From positions 20,115,208 to 20,179,207 of the forward strand of contig CM031864.1 in assembly GCA_018697195.1 (NCBI GenBank): a DNA stretch of 64,000 nt, read 5' to 3'. The number at the start of each line of letters is the position of its first letter. Positions within the stretch are counted from its first letter, which is position 1. Origin of the DNA: Certhia americana. Its lineage: Eukaryota; Chordata; Aves; Passeriformes; Certhiidae. Shown here one piece after another: positions 41,801-53,974 of the stretch. The translations under genes and the position numbers were made by a program. The notes under the pieces are model-generated. The model was not told where the DNA came from. It was given only the letters and a program-made list of their open reading frames with translations, and did no database searches.

Positions 41801-44800
41801 TAACAGCCATGAATGTGTTGCTCAAACTGTGATTGTCGGAACCAAATAACTCTGATTTTAGCTGTCCACTATACTAAAGGTTACTAAAGGACAATTAATT
41901 AATGTTAAATTAGCATAAAAACATACAAAGTATTTAAATTCAGTTATTCAAAATATACCATTGACATTTATGTTTAAGTGGGCCAGTTGATGACTGTTTA
42001 ATAATTGGTGAATTTACCAAGGTTCAAGAAATATATTTACTAGAGTTTTGCATGAATTGTTACTGTCTGTTAAATAATAGTAACTTTTCAGTGTTCTACT
42101 AAATCACTGCAAAGAAAATATAGTGATTTTGTTTTGAAATTTCCTCTTTACCCACAGTGTCAAAATGTTACCAGTCTCACTTTTTCAGTGGTGTTCATGG
42201 AGACAAGCTGTTTCTTGGTGCTATTTGACAAAACTCTTTTTCTGAGGTTAAAAAAGAGGAGACAGAAAGTTGAGGTGGTGTGATACTGAGGAGTGGGAGA
42301 AGGCCCCTGCTAGTCATTTCTCTGAGGTGCTACACAGCAGTTCTGAATGGAAAGCAAAAGCTGGCAATGAATTACCCATACCATTGCCAAGTGCTCCACC
42401 TTAAACAGTTTTGTTATAGCATTAATTTATACTTTTTTAGAGTTAAAGGAATTTTATAAACCATACTTCAGCTTATCCTCAAAAAAGTATGTATTCTGTT
42501 TCTTGCCTAGTGTTGGAGAGTTACTGAGTCTGATGGTAAGACTACTTAAGTACCATCAAATAAATAATGAATTTCTAAATTCAAATTGGGGCTGGAAATG
42601 CTGTACTGAGCTCTTATTTCACTGTCCACAATTTAGAATACAGTGTTTTCACTATATTTATGCATAAGTTAGTGTACTGTTTCAATGGACTTACTAAATA
42701 TAACACATTTGCAAATAATCATTGTATACAAAGTCTAAATACTGAAGAAACTAGTGGAGGAAAAATACTTGTCTTTTAGCATTCAGAATGTTCTTGCAAT
42801 TATGACAGTCTCCTTATGATGTTAAAATTGAAAGTTTGGGGGTTTTTTTCTGTGAAGAGGAGAAAGTAGGGAGGCAGGAGAAATAAGCAATACTTCTAAT
42901 TTACAAACCAAGTTTTAAGTACTGCCTTTCTTCTCAGTTCCTGGGGAAAAATCAGTATCATGATATCTTTTAAAAAAGTAGGAAAGGCATGTCTTTTCAA
43001 GAATACGGTATTGCTAAGTTATTTATTAATAAGAAGCGCCTTTTAAAATTTCATATATTAAATATACTATTAAAAGTACTTGTGAACACTGTAAAATTAG
43101 GGTACTTTATTCTAGCATCAGGTAGAGTGAAACTTACAACCTAGAAGTTCCAGGTTTGTGTGCCAGAGTTTTGTAACTGACTCGGCAGTAGGAAGTTTGG
43201 ATTTATGCTCAAAGAAATCTTTGAAGTCTCTATGAAGGGTCATAGTCCTGTCACTCATTACCAGAAAAAAATATATTTTGTAAGTATAGAATAAATATAT
43301 ATGTTTCATTTATTAAAGTGATTCACTGAACCCAAACATAAACTGTTCCTCTATGAATTCCTTGTAGGAATGTTCTTCAATATTTTTCCAGTCCTGGAGA
43401 AGTGTGAATGACTGTGTAGTGACCTCAGAGAAACTTGGTTACGTTGTTGATATTGCCATTAATATTGAGCTTTACTGTGTAAATTTGTACAAGGTCGAAA
43501 TGCATTTGAGACATTAAAAAACAACCCCTTTGTACATAAACTCACCTAAACTGTTCCTCTATATAGTAAATATTCATAGGCCTGTATTTCAGTTTCATAA
43601 AGAGAAACAATTGAAAGACAGCATTCCCATTGAGAAAACTACTGAATTCCAGATGTACAGAAACTTTATCATGTGGAAAGGACAACAGCAGGGTGGAAAG
43701 AGCAAGGTCTCTGTACACCATCTTCTGAGGTATGACTTTCTAGGGCCATGTGTCAGGGTTGTTATTAGGCTTAACTTTTCCCCATTTGCTATGGCTGTTG
43801 TAAAATAACAGTGCTTTAGTTGGAGGTCTCGTGTGACTGAGCATGTAGCAGCTGTGAAGTTCTGTAATGTGAACTGCAAACTGTTCTATTAAACAGATGC
43901 CAGTTTTTATACACTAATCAATCAGGGTAGAGTGCCAGAAAAGATCAAAATCTTCCTCTGCCATCATGTGACAGCGAGCCTATGCCTGAGAAGAGTCCGG
44001 TGACAAAAATAGCAAGGGTTGGGCAAGACAGGAAGCAAGAATTGTTATTTTGAGGAGAAGCAGATACTGACCACTCACCTTATGCCTCTTGTAGCTCAGG
44101 ATCCTAGTGCCTTGCATTCGGATGCTGCTAGAATCTTCCAGAATGTTTTCATTTAAAAAGCTAAATTCAAAAGTGCTTATTTTATTTGATGCATTTGATT
44201 ATTTTAATAATATATATAAGAAGAAAAGAAATTGCTTCTACCAATGCAAAACTCCATGTGTCAAAATTCAATTCACAAAATTTGGGAGTCACTAGATTCA
44301 GTGAAAGGCACAAAGTATCATCCTTTCAGGTGGGAAGTAGCTGTTGCTATGTGTTCTGCTTGTGAAGCAGGTAGGTGGTATCTCAGGATACTGCTCTAGA
44401 TGTAAACATTTTAAACAAAGCTGGAACTGTGCTGCCTGGAATCTTACTAGACCAGCAGGTGAATTCTACTTGCAGTTTAATTAGTAATAGATGCTGTATA
44501 AGTCACATGATGTCATAGAGGCACTGCAGATGTTTCAGCATTTGGTCCTAAATTTATCATCTTTTATTTAATATTTTCTGAGCTACATTTTTTGCTATAC
44601 TTACTGTAAAGAACATTTGCTAAAATTTCTTATTACTCTTTTGATAATCCTCTAATACACCTGGCTTGTTCTTTCATTTCTCCCCTCCTAGTTTTGCTTA
44701 GATATAATGAGAATATTTCATATCCAGCTCAGGTGCAAACAAGTGAATAATTGTATGACCTAAGCACTGCTCTTACACATACACACATGAAATACAAAGG

Positions 44801-47800
44801 GTACTCAAAGGTCAAGAAACATCAAAGGTTGAAGACATGGATGTCTGCTGCTTGAACCTTGTTCCCGAGTCCACCTAGTAATTTAGATCATAGCAGCTTT
44901 AGGCTGACTCAGCCCAGCCTTCCAGGGGCACAGTTTTTTCTTAGCTCATGTTGAATGACTGCCAACCTATTGTTCCTGACTATTGTTGTCTGAAAAGACA
45001 ACATGTACTAAAGATGAGAAACAGGAAATGTTCATTTGTCCTCTTTGTGGCAGAAGAAATTTTCCAGATTCCACGTATTGAGGTAATTGCTCAGAAGAGT
45101 ATTTTTCTTCAAAATGCGTAAGAGTTCAATCCCTGGAACAATGCTGATGACCAGTCACAAAAATCCATCACATGATTTTGTATTTTATAAAAGAAAACAC
45201 TACCCACTTTCATCTAAATGCAGAGTAATGTATGCTTCTTACAATGAATAGACTGTGAAATACTTATTTAAATAACTTATTAAGGAACATTACAGTTTCT
45301 TTTCTGGTTTTAGCTACATGCCAGAATATGTCTCTTCTCTGAGATCATTACCATCCAATAACTTCTTTTTCCTTTTGCTTCCAACAACTGTGTCTTTGTA
45401 GCTTATTACTTTTACTCTTTTAACTGGTTCATGGCAATTTGTGGTCTTCCTTCCTACAAAGGGTCTCCTACACACATCATTCCATGAAGTATGATTGCTT
45501 CCCTGCACAAGCTGATGGTGACACCACACAGAGAATACAGGATTTGCCATGTGCAATCCATGTCAACAGGCTTTGCTTCCAAGGTCAGGTCCTCACCCTA
45601 AGCAAATTGTTCTGGTTGCTTGCTTGCAAACCCAGCCCCTGCTCAGCCCCTTCCCCTTGCCTGGGTAACTCAAAAATCATTAGTAAAGAAACAGGAAAGG
45701 ACATAGATTTGGAGAAGAAAAAGTAGTCTTAAAGTACCAGTAAAAATTACCTGATGCTGACTTCCACTGTGCCTTTGTATATATTTCTTAAAAACAGAGC
45801 AATAGTGAAAGTCCAGCTGCAGGTCAGACAGACAGCTGCACCTTGTTTCTGAGGGAAACATAAAATACAGTTAACTTTTGTGCCAATTACTGGTAAAATA
45901 GGTGATTAATACCCTTCATGTATCTTCTAAAACTGATACCTTATATCTGCTTCCCAGAAGCAATGACTTCACTTGTGTTGTATTTTTAAAATGAGAAAAA
46001 ATATTTTTATTGGTGTTTTCTATGAAATGTATTTTCAGGATTTTTACTAAAAGTTTATTTCTATTTATCTAAGGTTGAGTACCACCCTTTCCAAAGACCT
46101 CAGGAGCTGGTTGATTATTGTAGGAGCAGAGATATTGTATTTGAAGGCTACTGTCCTTTAGCCAAAGGTGAAGCACTCACTCATCCTACTGTCATTCAGC
46201 TGGCAAAGAAGTACAGCAGAACTCCAGCACAGATTTGCATACGCTGGAGCATACAGGTAATGGAGGGTGGTAATAAAAATGTGTCTCCTTTCTCAGGAAA
46301 AAGATGCAAATAGTTTGGAGTTTGTGCATCAAACCAGAATTTACACAAAAGTTATTTCTGCTTTCAGTATGTTGATATTGTGTGAACTGACAGCTGCACT
46401 GGAAATTTAGAATGCAGTACACAAATCATGCCAGTATTTTAAATACCAATTATTTTAAATAATCTGCTTGTAGAGAATAAGAATCAACCACTGAGAGGTT
46501 TCCAAAGTAAATGCTACAAGCAGTATCCCTCATCATTCCATTTCTCACTCAATATAAAGTACTGAGCAGTGAAATAATGTATTAAGGTGATATAAACCAT
46601 GTAGTGTGGAAATCAATGCAGTGTATATAACTGCAGTTGCAAATGGCATAGAAAAATGTCAGTGTCCCCTGGAAAATGAAATTAGAACTTCTGAAGATTT
46701 GTGGAATTCATTGTAATGGTTTGAATATAGATAATTTTCTTAAAAGCTGCAGATTTTAATAATGAGAAGCATTATTCTTTTCAGAATGGGATTGTCACTA
46801 TTCCAAAGTCAACAAAGGCAGAACGGGTAGAGGAAAACTGCAAGGTAAGATTTGGTTATGCACTTAAGTCTGACTAACATCTAAGTAAGAGTTGTTAATA
46901 TTTTGGTTTGTCTTCCTATTTTCTGTCTCAGTTTTATACTGGGATAACTCAGTCAAAATTGGTAAATGATGGTACCATGAAATGACCACAATGAAGGAAA
47001 AAACTGGACCTCACAAATGTCAGAAAAGACCTGGAGAACTAATAACTGTCTATAAAGAAAAATTTATGGAAGACATTTTGTAGTTGATTTTTGTTATTAA
47101 TAGTTCTGTTTATTATTTGTCTGGTTGTAGAACATTCTAATCTGGCTATGGTGATGTTCATTTTGTGATAGGCACATAGGCAAATGGAAGGAGTTTGGAT
47201 GCTATGCATGACAGTTTATGAAAGCTTTAAATCTCACTCGAGGATAACTCTCCAAGATTGAGACCTTCTAAGGAAATCACAATCCTGCCAGAGCTGACTC
47301 TTCCCCTACCTTTTCCTTGTTCTCAATGTGCAGAAAAGGTCCCAGCATGAAGGGGCTGGCAAAGAAAAGTGGGAGTGAATGAGAACTGGCAGCATGATTC
47401 CTCCCACACACCTTTTTTTAATTTCCTTTTCATACCAAATAGTTTTACTTTGTCACTCTTTCTTTAATCTGAAAGGTTCTTTCTTTAATGAAGGCAAAAC
47501 CACAGCTTATTTCCAAAAATATTGTAGAGGTATGAACTGCTATGGCAAATCTCGAAGAAACTTTGCAAGAAGACAGGAAACTTCTGTCTGCTATTTTTTT
47601 CCTTCTGTGTGTGTGTGTGTGTGTGTGTGTGTAGGTGTGAATCAATATACATGTAATGAGGATTTCTGTTGGCCATGCCTGTTTATACTGCTCCTGCCTT
47701 GACTGTTTATTCTGACATACACACTGCCTTCTGTGGTACAAACACAGCTGCTTGTGGTACTGTATTGAGAACCAGATCAGAGAACAAAACCAGATTAAAA

Positions 47801-49108
47801 ATCCTTCCGTATACTTTTATTTTCCCCAATAATATTTTAAATCCAGATTAATTTAACTTTTTACAGAGTTTACTCTATTGCACCACCAATTCATTTCACG
47901 CAACTGAGGGAATCTGTTACATCCAAACTTAAAACATTTAAGGTGGAGAGGGAAGGAATTGGCAGAATCACTGAGTGTTGTTTATCACATCTCCCTTCTT
48001 TTTCTTTCCCTCATATTTCTGTGTTGGCCTGAGTCTCTACCACTTCTGGTCAAGTTGGTCCTCATTAAAACCTCAGTATATAATACACAGGGTTTCTAGT
48101 TCTGTGACTGGTCCCTGGTTTAAGCTTAAAAGGCTTGAGAGAGCACTGAGATTTGACTACATGGATCATTCCAGAAAACAGTGGTTGCTGGATACTGCTG
48201 GATGGGAGGAGCTCATTTGGCTACAGTTCAGGCTCCACAGAATCTTTCTACTGAGCACAGAGGTGCTCTCAAAGAGAGCAAAAGCAGTTTCCTGATGATA
48301 ATGTCTCACTAGGACACCTGCTAAGAAGCACTGACACCATTGGTCACATTGTAGGTGTGGCCTGCAATGGCTACAGTCACTGCAAGGAGAAAGCAGTGGC
48401 TATAAGAACTGTGGTGATTGCTTTCAAGTTTGAGTTAGTACTGAGGCACTATAGCACTGTTTCTGTGTTTAGCTGATTTTTGAGAGTTTTGTCAGAGTCA
48501 TAGAAAAGACAGACACAGCCTTCGACTTGTTAGCTTTGTAAAGTCCTGATACCGTCTAAAAATTCTCTTTGTCTAAAGTTCTGAGTAAGAGAACTGTAAC
48601 ACTCTAAACTGAACATTGGAATGTAAGTGAAATACTGAGCTCATTCTTCCAAAGACTGCTGTCAGGGTATTCCTATAACTACCTCTGGCAGTGACAATAG
48701 AGAGTGCTGTCAAAAACAGCTTTGATACTACCCTTGTCTCAGATCTTTGCCTGAGGCCAGAGTGCTACAAAACCATCTTAATGTAGTCTGCAAATAAAAA
48801 TGAGTTACTAAAGGAGCAAAAAAACCCAATGGAGCCTGTCAGCTTGATGGAGTATTTCTCTATGACAAAATATAAGAAGAATTTTCTGAAGGAAAAATAT
48901 AGAAAAATTTGGCCTCACATATAAATGAATCTTGGTCAGTTAAATACTAGAATATATCTGAGGTTGTTGATTCTCTGTGTTCATGACATTAACTATATCT
49001 GCATTCCCACAGGTGTTTGATTTTACAATAGCAGAAGATGATGTTGAAATTCTGAATGGAATGCATGATGGGAGACATGTTTCCTGGGATCCAAGTTTTA
49101 TTGTGTGA
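8719..49108 (+). CDS. Aldo-keto reductase, seven coding exons, 288 residues (isoform with last exon 7A)
   Basis: By family this is a soluble NADPH-dependent carbonyl reductase with a TIM-barrel fold; its substrate cannot be read from the sequence. The exons are 8719-8803, 21943-22191, 28697-28798, 40917-41008, 46074-46256, 46785-46844 and 49013-49108. They total 867 bp and join without a frame break. The catalytic tetrad is complete: Asp54 and Tyr59 in HIDTAKRYG, Lys84 in ITTKLW and His117 in LYLIHWP. GVSNF (152-156), HVNQVEYHP (173-181) and the coenzyme motif IPKS (243-246) with Arg251 follow in canonical order. Residues 1-29 end in the typical IPVLGLG strand. It starts 328 bp from divergent DPH5. 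I did not assign a symbol; it resembles the avian models often described as ZK1290.5-like or glyoxal-reductase-like. A second terminal exon at 53975-54076 can replace the last one. Confidence 0.93.
8981..9295. repeat. 20-bp minisatellite, about 15 copies
   Basis: Tandem copies of a 20-bp unit, CTCCGAGTGTCCCTGTGCCC with small variants, run immediately inside intron 1. Three units make 60 bases, so open frames across it show a 20-residue period. Those frames are not genes. The array is interrupted by 10 N. Confidence 0.93.
9105..9114. other. Assembly gap (10 N)
   Basis: Ten undetermined bases inside the 20-bp minisatellite. The round number suggests a placeholder, so the true array length is unknown. 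Confidence 0.98.
19856..19888. repeat. Interrupted poly(A) tract
   Basis: Two runs of 13 A separated by TT, then GAAAAAG. It is low complexity. No retroposon body was recognised upstream, so it is not called an element tail. Confidence 0.85.
21943..22191 (+). CDS. Aldo-keto reductase coding exon 2
   Basis: The acceptor TGTTTAG precedes GTACTTCCC. The exon has two bases, 82 codons and one base, with a GTATGA donor. It encodes residues 30-111 and carries three of the four catalytic residues: Asp54, Tyr59 and Lys84. Its last base completes Asp112 with exon 3. Confidence 0.95.
26826..26917 (+). other. Exon-like segment (possible cryptic or poison exon)
   Basis: Ninety-two bases lie between the acceptor CTTTTCTCAG and a strong GTAAGT donor. 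Spliced after exon 2 of the reductase it would hit a stop within seven codons, so it cannot encode enzyme. In another frame it is open throughout, but I recognise no family in that translation. Confidence 0.3.
27858..28031 (+). mobile_element. CR1 LINE 3' fragment with internal deletion
   Basis: The motif TGTCAGGGGAGGTTTAGGTT and the tail GGTTCTGTGATTCTGTGATA are typical of CR1 3' ends in birds. The usual sequence between AAAAGG and the tail repeat is missing, so the copy carries an internal deletion as well as 5' truncation. It has no coding capacity. Confidence 0.8.
28697..28798 (+). CDS. Aldo-keto reductase coding exon 3
   Basis: The acceptor TTTTTTTAG precedes ATCTTTATTTGATTCACTGG. It encodes [15 protein letters not shown] through AMEELYEK, with catalytic His117. 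The phase demands an end at 28798, giving the donor GTGCTG, which is a poor match to consensus beyond GTG. Read-through would add about 44 unrelated residues before a stop at 28927. Confidence 0.92.
29599..29633. repeat. Short tandem repeat, three copies of TACAAAGG
   Basis: GTTGTACAAAGG, CAGTACAAAGG and TTGTACAAAGG follow directly, a period of 11-12 bases. Confidence 0.75.
38114..38131. repeat. Poly(A) run of 18
   Basis: An uninterrupted run of about 18 A inside intron 3, with no recognised element attached. Confidence 0.85.
40917..41008 (+). CDS. Aldo-keto reductase coding exon 4
   Basis: The acceptor TTCTTTAG precedes GTTTGTGTAAGTC, and the donor is GTGAGT. Two bases plus 30 codons encode residues 147-176, including KSIGVSNF and ending HVNQ. 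Both are hallmark segments of the family. Confidence 0.95.
41009..46073. other. Aldo-keto reductase intron 4
   Basis: A 5.1-kb AT-rich intron. A direct duplication of TTTCTTTTTGCA sits near 41131-41157. No gene or transposon was recognised. Confidence 0.7.
46074..46256 (+). CDS. Aldo-keto reductase coding exon 5
   Basis: Sixty-one full codons from [20 protein letters not shown] through [14 protein letters not shown] to [11 protein letters not shown], between ATCTAAG and a GTAATG donor. It covers residues 177-237, the barrel strands that contact coenzyme. Phase is 0 in and 0 out. Confidence 0.95.
46257..46784. other. Aldo-keto reductase intron 5
   Basis: A 528-bp intron with a GTAATG donor and TTTTCAG acceptor. 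Nothing else was seen. Confidence 0.85.
46785..46844 (+). CDS. Aldo-keto reductase coding exon 6
   Basis: Twenty codons, [20 protein letters not shown], between TTTTCAG and GTAAGA. Lys245, Ser246 and Arg251 correspond to the family's NADPH 2'-phosphate contacts. It ends in phase 0, so either of two downstream terminal exons can join in frame. Confidence 0.95.
46845..49012. other. Aldo-keto reductase intron 6
   Basis: A 2.2-kb intron containing a TG microsatellite at 47605-47632. No gene was recognised. Confidence 0.8.
47605..47632. repeat. (TG)14 microsatellite
   Basis: A pure run of TG dinucleotides, 28 bases long, then AGGTGTG. It is likely length-polymorphic. Confidence 0.95.
49013..49108 (+). 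CDS. Aldo-keto reductase terminal coding exon 7A
   Basis: The acceptor ATTCCCACAG precedes GTGTTTGATTTTAC. The exon encodes 31 residues starting [15 protein letters not shown] and ending SWDPSFIV before a TGA at 49106-49108. The VFDF start and the acidic helix are the usual C-terminal helix of the family, and the rest is the C-terminal tail. Possible poly(A) signals AATAAA lie at 49767, 50722 and 50858. Confidence 0.92.
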   Translation: MFDFTIAEDDVEILNGMHDGRHVSWDPSFIV

Positions 49109-52100
49109 ATCAAGGTTTGAGCCTTTTTTGCTTTCTGAGGGATCAGTGAGTCACACCATGTAATTTCAATTCAGAGAAGGTTACAGTAAGAATCTAATCA
49201 AGATAGTGATTTCTGCTAATAATAATAACTGATCTGAAATCCTTAACATTGGCAACAGACAAAAGGTATTTTTGAGGGTAGCACTTTTGTACAACCCTCA
49301 AAGAGATTTTATGTTTCCATCTCAAATGCTATTCCTCAGTTCATTGAAGTCCATGCGAAGATTCCTATTTATACCACAGACCCTGCATCAGGCTGTTTAT
49401 TTCAAATGAGGAGATACTCCTTGAAAAATGTAGGGCAAAAGTGCTGCCTGTTAGTATGCAAAATAGGTGCTGGGTATGAAATAATTTTTCAAGTACATTG
49501 TTAGAGAGATACAATATATGAAGAAGAAAAAGCTGGATTAAAAAACGTTAATGCCATTATCATAAGAGTATTTCTGTTGTACAATATACTGCAAATCTCC
49601 ATCAAAAATACAATCTAATTGTAATACAAAATATCTTAGCATCAGCAAAAATGTTTGATGCATATCACAGCATTAGTATGGCATTGACTCAGAGAGTTCT
49701 ATGCATATTAGTTACTAGCCAGTAGATAAACCAAAACAGAAATCTTTCCAGACAAATGCAGGTACAAATAAACTATTTGCAGGGCTGAGAGGTGAGCAGC
49801 AATCTCCAAGAGTCAAAAAGATATCTTTGTTATTACTTACGGGAAATTGGGGTGAGATTTTTGTAGCTTTTTGTGAGAATTAGTTTAGCTTTCATACTAG
49901 ATTTGTTCAGGAAATCTCATTAAGAGACCATACTGTTCCCCAGATTTTCTTATAAAATAGGTATCTTTATAGAGAGATGAATATGAATATATGTAGCTCA
50001 CAAATCTGTTTTGAAAAATATGCCTGCAGAATCTATTGGCTTAGTATTCAACTTGTAGTTGCATTGGTTTGCTATTTTAGGAGTTCCTGTGTCTAGAAAG
50101 GTATGGAAAATCTGATTATGATTTATATTGTGTGTGGACTTCCTGAGGCAGTTTTCCCAGTGCTGTTCTGCTTTAGTCATATTGTGAAACAAAGCTCCTT
50201 AGCTTTTTATCAAGAAGTGACTTACAGCAATCACATATTCTAGCCTGCGTTGTTTGTCCTCTAAGTGTAGAACTTCTATACAGCTTGGCTAAAATCAAGA
50301 CAAATTTACCTTGTGGATAACAGCTCCTCAGAAGTATTATCTAGTTTTTTCTGGCAAACTTGTTCACAGAAATTTGTCTAGATCTGCCTCTAGACCCATT
50401 TCTATGCAAAACAAGATATTGTATGAAATGCTGTTCACTAATCTGCACAGTGTGGTGTTCTGAGGAACATACACAATCTCCAGAGCAAGGTTATTTTCTA
50501 GTTTCAAGCATGGCCTGCAGTCTGGGGGGCTCCAGTACCTGGGAATGCCACTCTTGCTAAGAACTGCTCTGTACCTGGCTCAGCTGTTGTGATGAGGGGT
50601 TCAATAGTTCCAAACAGTAAGGCTCATTTATAGAACAAATATAATCTTTAGGCTTTTTTTTTTTTAGCTTATGCATAAAAATGTAGCAGTAACAAAATGA
50701 AAGTTGGAAAGATTGTCCAGAAATAAACCTCTCTACCAGTGGCTGTCACCTAATACTGCTTTTGAAAAGTCACTTTCTAGAACAATGCCTTAGCAATATG
50801 AAAAAAAAATTGAACTGTCTTGTTGAGAGACTCCTTTCTTTGCAGTGTATCTGAAATAATAAAACAAGGACTAGAAGTGAGTCATGTGCCTGATATTCCC
50901 TAAATACAGCTTTTGACAGTGATGACTTACTAAGAATTTACAAAACACAAGTTGGAGTTTCACCTCTAGTTCTCTCTAAAGAAACAGACATCACATCAAT
51001 ATACTGCTTCCAACATAAATGATGTGTCAAAAGAAGCAAATCTTTATGTAGGTTAGCAAATTCTAACTCCAGTATTTCCACAACAGGGTCAGTTAGGACT
51101 AGCTATGTGGCTAGAGCTCCATGCTCATTGGAAAACTTCTGGGTTTTTGCACTAAATTCTGACTGATCACCTCCCTGTTCTGAGCTAATTGGAATTAAAC
51201 CAGATTTTCTTGCTAATGCCCCACATAGGTGACCCTAGGCTACTGTGAGAATGGCTTTGAATTCATTAGTATGTTTCAGTGTTTCTTCTGTCAAAGAGAT
51301 TTTACAATGTTTTGGTGTCTGCACCTGCTTTTGCGAGGAAGGCAAGCCACCATTTTCTCAGTCTGGGTCATGGCATCTAAACAGTTCAGTGAGTAATGAG
51401 AGGAATAATCAGAAACAGTATTATTAAAAAAGCAGTCTTAAGGAGAAGCTGTGGCAATTTCAGCTTTAATCTGATACTTTTCTTATTACATTCAGGACGA
51501 ATTGTTGTTGGTTCAGGACCTTTTTCTGTGGTGGGGTTTTTTTCATTATTATTTTGTAATCTTTCCTAGCATTTCTATTGCTGGCAATTAGTGCCTTTTG
51601 AACTACAGAAGAGTTTAATTTTAGCTATGCACTAAGTGAGGTGTAATTTGAGACTACACAAGATTTTAAGTGCTGGGACTCATCTGGCCCAAGCTATCTG
51701 TCTCCCAGGTGTGATGAGCAGTTTTGCACATTGTACCTCACTGATAGCCATTGTTTTCTGCTAGAAGCTATAATTGCCCAAGAGACTGAAACCCTGTTGT
51801 CTCCTGTTGCCTTGGGATATATCTCTGATGCCTCTTCCTTTGACTGTGGTATTCACAAGTTTTATATCATGTTTGTTAATTTAGAATCATTGAGCAAATC
51901 CTCTTTTACTTTTGGTGAGTTTGCAGAAGGAAAGACAGACTTGGTTGGTGAATTCATATTTTACGCTCCTATCTACAACTACATTTGCTTTACTCTGGCA
52001 GTAATAATTTTCTTTTTAAGCTGAAGAATAAGTCCACATCACCTCATCTAAATGAACCTTCCTAAAGTATTCCCAACATTGATCAAAGAAATAAGACAAC

Positions 52101-53974
52101 TAATAAGAAATTGGCAAGTGAACACTAATGAGATTTAGGAATAACAGGGAGGAGTTATTTATGGTAAGAGATGCAGAACACAGAAGACCAAAAGGATATA
52201 AAAAAGTTGAACATACAAAACAAGAAAGTTTATTTGTTTTTTATTTCTTCTTTAATCAGTTAGGCTATAGGTGCTCATTTTTTAAGATTCTGCTTTGTTT
52301 TAAACTCAGAATTTATCCCTCAAGTGAATTCTTGGAATTACATGTATATTCTTCCCCAGGGATGAAATTCTTCCTCTTGTTTTTATTTCTGTAAAACAAA
52401 CTTCCCCTAGAGAGAAAATTTGTTCACCTTTCTACAGTGACCCTTTTTAAGATACATCAGTTCATTCATTTCATCCGTATAACCCATCAACTTGCCAATA
52501 GGATCAGGGAACACACAGAAAACTGAAGGCACTTTTTCTTCCCTGTCATTATGTCATTTATGGTAGTGACTGATTGGGACACTCCTTTTCAGTTGAGATA
52601 AACCATTGCTTAAAATAAGATGCAATTTATCAGTGCTATCTACCTAAATGCAGTCAGCTGCCTTTGCAGGAGCTCTGTGACTCCTAATGGAAGGAAACTC
52701 TTGAAACAAATAAGGAAAAGAAAAATATAAACTAAAAGTCAGTGAAAAGGGTGAGGCCATTTTCTGTGCAGCCAAGTAGCTTCCTGCCTGACTATGAGTA
52801 GCTCCCTCTCCTATTTTTCTTGCTTCTTTCTGGTTTTCATTTCTTATATTAGTGGAGGTGAAGGCACCTAAGAATGTTTCATTGGAAAATAATGGAAATG
52901 GGTTTTTAAAGTGAATATTCAGGATTTTTTTTTTTAAATCAGGCTGCAGAAATGTTTCTGTCACACCCGTCCCCCCAACATGACTTCCAAGGCATTATTT
53001 TCTGAGTAACATGTGTAGAAAACAAACTGTAAGAGTGGTAAGTTCACAAATCTGCTAGGCCAGGCCAACTGCGTAATATTCACACCTTTGTGGATAACCC
53101 ATGCTTTTGAAAATGGGGGTAAAGGTGGCATAGCTCTTGCTGCTACTAATTGAATCCAAGGCAGTTAACTCTCTCCACACCCCTCCCAAAGCTTTGAAGC
53201 TCACCTCTCACTATTGTGCATCAGGTAAAAATAACAGATAAGTGAACCTTCTGATAATTTTTTGTGTTGCTGTGTTGGGGGACTTTTTCTGTACCTAGTG
53301 TTTTAACTTTTTGCAGCCTCCACTAAAGTACCTACACACCTGAAAGAAAATGTCGAGTATGTGCACTGTGTTTGCCAGTGTTGTAAGGAGCACTGTAGGT
53401 GCTCCCTGTGTAGGGCACTGTAGGTGTGGCCAGTTTTGGGGTGTGCTGCTCAAAGGAGCACTGCAGGGACCCATTGGAACAGATCTCAGTCACTGTGCCC
53501 AAGAGGAATGTATGTGATCCTCACGGTGGCTTGGCCAGCCAGTACCCTTGGAGGAACATGCTGTAGCTGAACTACTAGTAGGAAGTTCAAGAGTATATTA
53601 GCAGCTTTGTCATCCTGTTACTGATTGCTCCATATATTAAAGTGTGTTACAGTTTTGGGTACGATGATATCCATGCAAACTATTGCATGTCGCTTTCTCA
53701 ACTACTTCAGTTTTTTTCCTTTAGATTTGAGCTTTTCCCGATAATATATTCAGCTTAGTGAGCTAAAAATAAAATACAGATTCTCACAAAAATGAATATA
53801 GTAAACTTTTTACAATTGCCTTTGAAAACAAAAAAGGACATGTAATTAAAATTATTAATCAATATCAAGAAGTTAAAAACCAGACCACCTATGTTGTAGA
53901 ATACTAATACTGAAAAAAATATGTGTGCTTTAGTCTTTGCAATGTTCTCGTGACTTTTTTTTCCTCCAAACCAG
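49109..53974. other. Interval between alternative terminal exons 7A and 7B
   Basis: It serves as 3' UTR and downstream DNA for isoform 7A and as intron for isoform 7B. I looked for second copies of exons 5 or 6 and saw none, so only the last exon appears duplicated. A small hairpin lies at 53387-53405. Confidence 0.65.
49767..49772 (+). terminator. Poly(A) signal AATAAA after exon 7A
   Basis: The first canonical AATAAA downstream of the exon 7A stop, about 660 bp away. Further ones lie at 50722-50727 and 50858-50863. Which is used cannot be told from sequence. Confidence 0.4.
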
